Source: an uncultured Lachnospiraceae bacterium (GTDB taxonomy: Bacteria; Bacillota; Clostridia; Lachnospirales; Lachnospiraceae). From it: a DNA stretch of 45,954 nucleotides. The position numbers and the translations under genes are program-made. How positions within the stretch are numbered: position 1 is the stretch's first letter; each line of letters begins with the position of its first letter. Below, piece by piece: positions 41,781 to 45,954 of the stretch. Location of the stretch: the NCBI GenBank assembly GCA_902780385.1, contig CACZFF010000039.1:1-45954 (forward strand), written 5' to 3'. A model generated the notes under the pieces. The model searched no databases. It was given only the letters and a program-made list of their open reading frames with translations, and had not been told where the DNA came from.

Positions 41781-42497
41781 TCACTGCTGCCCTGACATCA
41801 TATCTTTATAAAAAGCGGTGACACTTGCGTACTGGCAGCAGGAGGCCCATACATTGGCGATCCCCAGGGAAAACAGTCCCAGCAGGTGGAGCGGAAGCAG
41901 GCGGAGATAAAGTCTGAAAAGCCGCATCCTGTTTCCGCGCATCATGGTGCGGGCTGCCCGCAGGATTCTGTCGGAATTCATCTCCGGAAAATCAAGCAGC
42001 AGGTAGTTGGCCATGGCGAAAGTGAGGGTCCAGTACATGTAACCTGCCAGACAGAATACGGTCAATGCAGCGGTCACCGGAATGATTTCGGCAAGAGTAT
42101 CTGTCGGGACCAGGAACAGAAAGATCTGAAGCGGAAGAAGACAGACATATTCTCCGAAAGTTATATAAAATCTGACCCGGATACAATTGTCCGGGTTTTC
42201 CAGAAATCCGGTCAGCAGTCCCCGTATGGAAGCGGGCTGTTCATACAGAAGATTCAGAAAAATCGAAGAGAGACCTACACCGAAAAGGCTGACCGCCAGC
42301 GTTGCGACAAAACGGGAAACTATGTATATGATCAGACGCAGATAGGTGTTGGAGATATTTACAGACGAAGAAAACTGAGTCAGAAAGAGCGCGATCGCAA
42401 AATATAGAAGCAGACTCCACACCGCAGTGCTCAGGTGCCCGAGCAGTGCTTTCCTTGCGTCTGCAAAGAGCTGGGCATTTGTTTTGTAGTATTTCAT
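41781..42497 (-). CDS. DUF975-like integral membrane protein
   Basis: A 238-residue protein with about five or six membrane spans, resembling the DUF975 family: YYKTNAQLFADARKALLGH at the N-terminus, GLSSIFLNLLYEQPASIRGL in the first third, and YLLLDFPEMNSDRILRAART after the middle spans. The family function is unknown. It follows the gene at 42517-42912 by 19 bases on the same strand, so both are probably one operon. Confidence 0.7.
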   Translation of the reverse strand: MKYYKTNAQLFADARKALLGHLSTAVWSLLLYFAIALFLTQFSSSVNISNTYLRLIIYIVSRFVATLAVSLFGVGLSSIFLNLLYEQPASIRGLLTGFLENPDNCIRVRFYITFGEYVCLLPLQIFLFLVPTDTLAEIIPVTAALTVFCLAGYMYWTLTFAMANYLLLDFPEMNSDRILRAARTMMRGNRMRLFRLYLRLLPLHLLGLFSLGIANVWASCCQYASVTAFYKDMMSGQQ

Positions 42498-42516
42498 TTG
42501 TATTACTCCGGGTTTT

Positions 42517-42912
42517 TTACTGGAACAGGGGGATCACCGAGAGCTGAGGGAGCAGCTCATCCAGCGTCATTCCATATTGATGATAAAGCATATCACTGAG
42601 CTGCTGCCGGCCGGCGGGATCTGCCAGCATGCCCTTCAATGTGGAAAGGACTATGCCCAGATAGACGACATTGACAATGATCGCCACGGCTCCCAGAATT
42701 GCCGCGGTCCTGCCGCGGCGTGAAAAATGCAGGCTGCCGCCCTTGGATAAAACGGCAAACATGATCGCCATGGAACCCAGAATGGAGGGCACTGCAATAG
42801 GGGTGATAAAAGTGCAGGGAATAGCTGCCGCCCCCAGAAAAAAAGCAAATTTTTCCAATCGCAGCATATAATATTGTTCCCAACTCAAAGATTCGTTATT
42901 TTGAAGATTCAT
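42517..42912 (-). CDS. Small membrane protein, DUF4190-like
   Basis: A 131-residue protein with a polar N-terminus (MNLQNNESLSWEQYYM), two spans around AFFLGAAAIPCTFITPIAV and GSMAIMFAVLSKGG, a third near AAILGAVAIIVNVVYLGIV, and a short extracellular or cytoplasmic C-terminus with a helix YGMTLDELLPQL. I do not recognise a defined family with certainty. Its promoter is visible on the minus strand at 43006-42978. First gene of a two-gene unit. Confidence 0.6.
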   Translation of the reverse strand: MNLQNNESLSWEQYYMLRLEKFAFFLGAAAIPCTFITPIAVPSILGSMAIMFAVLSKGGSLHFSRRGRTAAILGAVAIIVNVVYLGIVLSTLKGMLADPAGRQQLSDMLYHQYGMTLDELLPQLSVIPLFQ

Positions 42913-42977
42913 GATTGACCTCGACGACTTACATAAATGCCATGGTCTTCCTGGTGCGTAAATGTGTTCTTTTCACT

Positions 42978-43006
42978 ATAATAGATTACATTTTTTGATT
43001 TCGCAA
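42978..43006 (-). promoter_or_regulatory. Promoter of the two minus-strand membrane protein genes
   Basis: Read on the minus strand, TTGCGA (43006-43001), a 17-base spacer and TATTAT (42983-42978) lie 65 bases before the ATG at 42912. Confidence 0.6.
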
Positions 43007-43121
43007 CGCAAAGAAAAACGGACATTATAGTAGAGACATTTATGGGTAAAAGGGAAATGAAGTCTGACAATTGTATTAAAATAATGGATGAAAAAGCCTT
43101 TTGATTTGTCAGATTTTTATG

Positions 43122-43150
43122 TTGACAGGCAAATGCCCTTGCTCTATTAT
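43122..43150 (+). promoter_or_regulatory. metK: metK promoter
   Basis: A perfect -35 TTGACA (43122-43127), a 17-base spacer and TATTAT (43145-43150) lie about 100 bases upstream of the SAM riboswitch. Confidence 0.75.
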
Positions 43151-43259
43151 ACATATACCTGATTCCGGACAGTAAAAAAAACATTAAACGGAAGAAGGAC
43201 GGAAAGAAGGACGGAATAGTTTAACAGCAGTTTTTCCGCAGAATTTCATATTTTTTTCT

Positions 43260-43437
43260 CTTATTCAGAGTGGTGGAGGTACATAGGACCTGTGAAGCCA
43301 CGGCAACCCCTTGGCCGGGGGAAGAGCAGATGCTTATTCCGGCAAGGAAGGTGCCTCCCTGAGCGAGAGCCGTAGACGGCGTTTCGAACAATAAGGGTAT
43401 GTTGTTTTTTCCACATGCCCGCCATGTGGTTTTTTTT
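43260..43437 (+). promoter_or_regulatory. SAM-I (S-box) riboswitch with terminator
   Basis: The S-box core is visible: CTTATT (43260-43265) pairs with AATAAG (43390-43395) as P1, with AGAGTGGTGGAGG, CCTGTGAAGCCACGGCAACC and AAGGTGCC inside. Downstream, CCACATG (43411-43417) and CATGTGG (43423-43429) plus eight Ts form the terminator. GGGTATGTTG (43395-43404) can pair with CCACATGCCC as the anti-terminator. SAM binding should stabilise P1 and stop transcription of metK. After the terminator there are 150 bases of leader before metK. Confidence 0.92.
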
Positions 43438-43587
43438 ATCCCCTTTTTGCAGGAGCTGTTTGGACACGCGCTAAAGGGCGCATGCTTAACGGCAGCGGAG
43501 CCTGCAGGACGGAATTGTGATCAGAAAAACCGCAGACGGAAAACGGATAGTATTTAACCTGCGTTTTTTTCGGAAAGAAAGGTGTAT

Positions 43588-44772
43588 ATGGATAAGTTTA
43601 TTTTTACGTCGGAATCCGTGACAGAAGGACATCCCGACAAGGTATGCGACGCGATCTCAGATGCCATCCTCGATGCCTGCATCGAGCAGGATCCCATGAG
43701 CCGTGTTGCCTGTGAGACGATGGCTTCGACCGGTTTTGTTGTCATCTGTGGTGAGATCACAACCAATGCAGTCATCAATTATCAGGATATCGTGCGAAAG
43801 ACCATCCGCGAGATCGGTTATACCAGCTCCGATATCGGGTTCGATGCAGACACCTGTGCGGTTATGGTCGCTCTCGACAAACAGTCTCCAGATATTGCCA
43901 TGGGTGTCAACAATGCGCTTGAAAAACGTCACCTCGAGGACACCATGGAGACCGGAGCGGGAGATCAGGGTATGATGTTCGGCTATGCCTCCAATGAGAC
44001 GGAAGAATATATGCCCATGCCCATTTACCTGGCACACGCTCTGACACGCAGACTTGCCCAGGTCCGCAGGGAAGGGATCCTTCCTTATCTGCGCCCGGAC
44101 GGCAAAGCCCAGGTCTCTGTCGAGTATGATGAAAACGGCAGGGCTTTCCGGGTTGAAGCAGTTGTTCTCTCTACGCAGCATAACCCTGATATCACCCAGG
44201 ACCAGATCCATGCTGATATGAGAAAATATGTCATTGATCCTGTGATCCCGGATGGAATGGCGGATGCGGACACCAAGTACTATATTAATCCGACCGGGCG
44301 GTTTGTCGTCGGCGGCCCCAACGGCGATGCCGGTCTCACCGGCCGGAAAATCATCGTCGACACCTATGGCGGATACGCGCGTCACGGCGGCGGTGCTTTC
44401 TCCGGCAAGGACTGCACCAAGGTTGACCGCAGCGCAGCTTATGCAGCCCGCTATGTTGCAAAGAACCTTGTGGCGGCCGGCTATGCGGACCAGATGGAAA
44501 TCGAGCTCGCCTACGCCATCGGCGTCGCCCGCCCTATGTCCATCATGGTCGATACCTTTGGCACCGGAAAGATTTCAGATGAGAAGATCGTCAGGATCAT
44601 CGGAGAGGAATTCGACCTGCGCCCGGACGGCATCATCAAGATGCTCGACCTGCGCAGACCCATTTACCGCCAGACTGCAGCCTACGGACACTTCGGCCGT
44701 CCCGACCTCGACCTTCCCTGGGAGAAACTCGACCGTGTCGACAGCCTGCGTGCCCGCCTTGCAAAGATTTGA
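43588..44772 (+). CDS. metK: S-adenosylmethionine synthetase
   Basis: A 394-residue MetK that makes S-adenosylmethionine from ATP and methionine. It has [20 protein letters not shown] at the N-terminus, [12 protein letters not shown] (about residues 115-126), and the P-loop-like [19 protein letters not shown] (about 265-283), all standard. Start ATG 43588 follows AAAGG; an in-frame GTG at 43582 is less likely. It is controlled by the SAM-I riboswitch upstream, a feedback loop by its own product. Confidence 0.98.
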   Translation: MDKFIFTSESVTEGHPDKVCDAISDAILDACIEQDPMSRVACETMASTGFVVICGEITTNAVINYQDIVRKTIREIGYTSSDIGFDADTCAVMVALDKQSPDIAMGVNNALEKRHLEDTMETGAGDQGMMFGYASNETEEYMPMPIYLAHALTRRLAQVRREGILPYLRPDGKAQVSVEYDENGRAFRVEAVVLSTQHNPDITQDQIHADMRKYVIDPVIPDGMADADTKYYINPTGRFVVGGPNGDAGLTGRKIIVDTYGGYARHGGGAFSGKDCTKVDRSAAYAARYVAKNLVAAGYADQMEIELAYAIGVARPMSIMVDTFGTGKISDEKIVRIIGEEFDLRPDGIIKMLDLRRPIYRQTAAYGHFGRPDLDLPWEKLDRVDSLRARLAKI

Positions 44773-44825
44773 CATCTTTCTATAAGCCTGTTGGTCTATA
44801 AGTCTGTAAATCAATAGAGCTATAA

Positions 44826-44853
44826 ACTTATAAGGCTTATTTGGCTTATAAGT
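44826..44853. repeat. Inverted repeat in a TATAAG-rich stretch after metK
   Basis: ACTTATAAG (44826-44834) and CTTATAAGT (44845-44853) form a perfect 9-bp inverted repeat within a stretch (44780-44860) where TATAAG-like words recur six times. Function unknown. The rest of 44773-44930 shows nothing definite. Confidence 0.4.
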
Positions 44854-44933
44854 CCAAAAGCGCTGATAAGCTGATCAGATGCCGGCCAGCGGTCATAGGA
44901 TCATTGTTGGATCATTGGATTGAGAAAAGACGG

Positions 44934-44968
44934 AAAAGCCGGATATCCCCCGGGATGCCCGGCTTTTT
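44934..44968 (+). terminator. metK terminator
   Basis: AAAAGCCGG (44934-44942) pairs with CCGGCTTTT (44959-44967). An inner ATCCC/GGGAT helix extends the stem, and Ts follow. Confidence 0.85.
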
Positions 44969-45095
44969 CGCTGCTTATTTTCCTTTTTTATACATCGCTC
45001 ACTTTTCTTTTTTCGGATTTTTGATGACAAAAACGTATTCGTAATTTCGCTTATTGATTATCGTAAATAAAAAATAAAAAAATCCCGAAAAGTCA

Positions 45096-45124
45096 TTGAC
45101 ACCGGCAGACCTTTTTGTTAATAT
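45096..45124 (+). promoter_or_regulatory. tRNA-Ser promoter
   Basis: A perfect -35 TTGACA (45096-45101), a 17-base spacer and TAATAT (45119-45124) lie 54 bases before the first tRNA gene. Confidence 0.8.
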
Positions 45125-45178
45125 ATCATTTGTTCGCGCGAGACAGCAGCGTCTCGACTGGGAACGAAAAAACGATAC

Positions 45179-45264
45179 GGAGAGGTATCGAAGCGGTCAT
45201 AACGAGGCGGTCTTGAAAACCGTTTGTCCTAACGGGCACATGGGTTCGAATCCCATCCTCTCCG
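45179..45264 (+). tRNA. tRNA-Ser (anticodon TGA)
   Basis: Acceptor GGAGAGG (45179-45185) pairs with CCTCTCC (45257-45263) and the discriminator base is G. The anticodon loop CTTGAAA gives TGA. A long class II variable arm precedes the T-arm GTTCGAATC. CCA is not encoded. Confidence 0.95.
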
Positions 45265-45323
45265 CTAAAGACACTTCTTTGTGTTGTATAAATCACATAT
45301 ACCACATTGGTAGGTATCTTTTT

Positions 45324-45412
45324 GGAGAAATACCCAAGAGGCCGAAGGGGCTCCCCTGGAAAGGGAGTAGGTCGGGAGAACCGGCGCGAGGGTTCAAATC
45401 CCTCTTTCTCCG
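45324..45412 (+). tRNA. tRNA-Ser (anticodon GGA)
   Basis: Acceptor GGAGAAA (45324-45330) pairs with TTTCTCC (45405-45411) and the discriminator base is G. The anticodon loop CTGGAAA gives GGA. The variable arm is long, as expected for serine, and the T-arm is GTTCAAATC. CCA is not encoded. Same transcript as the previous tRNA. Confidence 0.95.
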
Positions 45413-45421
45413 CTCAAAAAG

Positions 45422-45468
45422 ATGAAATGAACCGACGTGATCGACAAAATGGTTCGTTTCATTTTTTT
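45422..45468 (+). terminator. Terminator of the tRNA-Ser unit
   Basis: ATGAAATGAACC (45422-45433) pairs with GGTTCGTTTCAT (45451-45462), with one G-T, followed by a run of Ts. Confidence 0.88.
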
Positions 45469-45542
45469 GTCCCAAAAAAACTTTATACAGGCTGCTTTGT
45501 AAACAGCTTCTGAAAACTTTCTTAAAAAAGTATAAAAAGCTG

Positions 45543-45571
45543 TTGACAAGAGCGAGATGCTGTGATAAGGT
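45543..45571 (+). promoter_or_regulatory. Strong promoter facing the window end
   Basis: A perfect -35 TTGACA (45543-45548), a 17-base spacer and TAAGGT (45566-45571), preceded by an A/T-rich stretch with AAAAAAG and TATAAAAAG that could act as an UP element. This is typical of stable-RNA promoters. Confidence 0.7.
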
Positions 45572-45577
45572 TATGAA

Positions 45578-45954
45578 GTTGTCGCGCAAGACAAAAGCGC
45601 GTCGGCGAAAGATGAAGACCTGCCCTGCAGGCTTCGGAAAAACATTTCCAATCTTATATGAGTACTAGACAGAAATGCAACCCTGAATATATTCCTTTAT
45701 ATTTGAGGTCACAAATGAACAGCTTACGCAGTTCATGACCAGCGGTCTTACTTAATGGACCGTGCCAATAAATGGCAAATTTGAGGAAATTCAGAGGACA
45801 TTGAATTGTAAGAATGATTTGAGCGATCGAAAGATCAGCATCAATTCTTCGGACAACCCAATTCAGTAAAAGGATAAAAATGGAAAGCCAAGTCCATTTT
45901 GACCATGAGAATTTCTTTCGTATTAAGATCTTAACATCTCCTGAGGGAGATGAA
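45578..45954 (+). ncRNA. Structured RNA leader, possibly of an rRNA operon, running off the window
   Basis: No open frame fits. Stems seen: GGTCA..TGAAC with GTTCATGACC (45707-45740), GGTC/GACC (about 45744-45761), GCCA/TGGC (about 45764-45776), a helix TGAATTG/CAATTCA (45802-45865) enclosing AAGAATGAT/ATCAATTCTT and GATC-GAAA-GATC with a GNRA loop, AAAATGGA/TCCATTTT (45877-45900), and CATCTCC/GGGAGATG near the end. The strong promoter and the tRNA neighbours suggest an rRNA operon leader, but the 16S start is not in the window. Confidence 0.45.

Noticed and set aside
43260-43437. T-box riboswitch before metK
   Set aside because: No T-box sequence (AGGGTGGNACCGCG) is present; the fold and core match a SAM-I riboswitch.

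Overview
The window looks like a chromosomal segment of a strictly anaerobic Clostridia member, most likely a gut Lachnospiraceae species. The reasons are a class III (glycyl radical) ribonucleotide reductase with its activase, a SCIFF ranthipeptide with its radical SAM maturase, a UAP1-like nucleotidyltransferase, a SAM-I riboswitch in front of metK, moderate GC content, and strong GGAGG ribosome binding sites with sigma-A style promoters. It is mostly housekeeping and cell-envelope DNA with one accessory-looking metabolic block. All calls were made by reading the sequence; no database search was run.

Layout. 1-100: 3' end of an IS200/IS605-type tnpB and its end hairpin. 199-1993: LarA-family nickel lactate racemase homologue and an HTH protein. 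2284-4733: small proteins, a dispersed repeat (copy A), a TetR-Nudix pair and a rhomboid protease. 4792-6659: divergent pair of predicted secreted C39-like peptidase and YunG-like protein. 6686-10236: nrdG and nrdD, with NrdR boxes over the nrdD promoter. 10418-12319 (minus): MgtC/SapB membrane protein and an unrecognised protein, then repeat copy B. 12848-22040 (plus): lutC, a fused lutB-lutA, menA/ubiA, menG/ubiE, fixC (broken 5' end), fixX, and two tandem ArsA/Get3-like ATPases. 22265-23803 (minus): sodium:solute symporter. 24418-28858: LCP protein, HPt protein, MscL, Orn/Lys/Arg decarboxylase-like protein. 28870-30816: REP-like hairpin and the SCIFF locus. 30834-33781: HTH regulator, YlmH, UDP-sugar pyrophosphorylase, small protein. 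34066-41636: HtrA protease, divergent ClpX-like ATPase, large secreted subtilase. 41781-42912 (minus): two membrane proteins. 43122-44772: promoter, SAM riboswitch, metK. 45096-45954: promoter, two tRNA-Ser genes, then a strong promoter driving a highly structured RNA that runs off the end.

How the genes fit together. The most striking block is 12.8-22.0 kb. A lactate-oxidising LutBC-type iron-sulfur system, two late menaquinone-type enzymes (prenyltransferase and methyltransferase) without the rest of the men pathway, an ETF:quinone-oxidoreductase-like FixCX pair and two ArsA-like ATPases lie on one strand. I read this as a candidate lactate/flavoprotein-to-quinone electron transfer module that may use a scavenged naphthoate precursor. 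The role of the ATPases is unknown. The fixC reading frame has lost its FAD-binding GxGxxG segment through a small frame-breaking deletion (or an assembly error), so the module may be inactive in this strain. LarA at the left end could supply the matching lactate enantiomer, but it is about 11 kb away.
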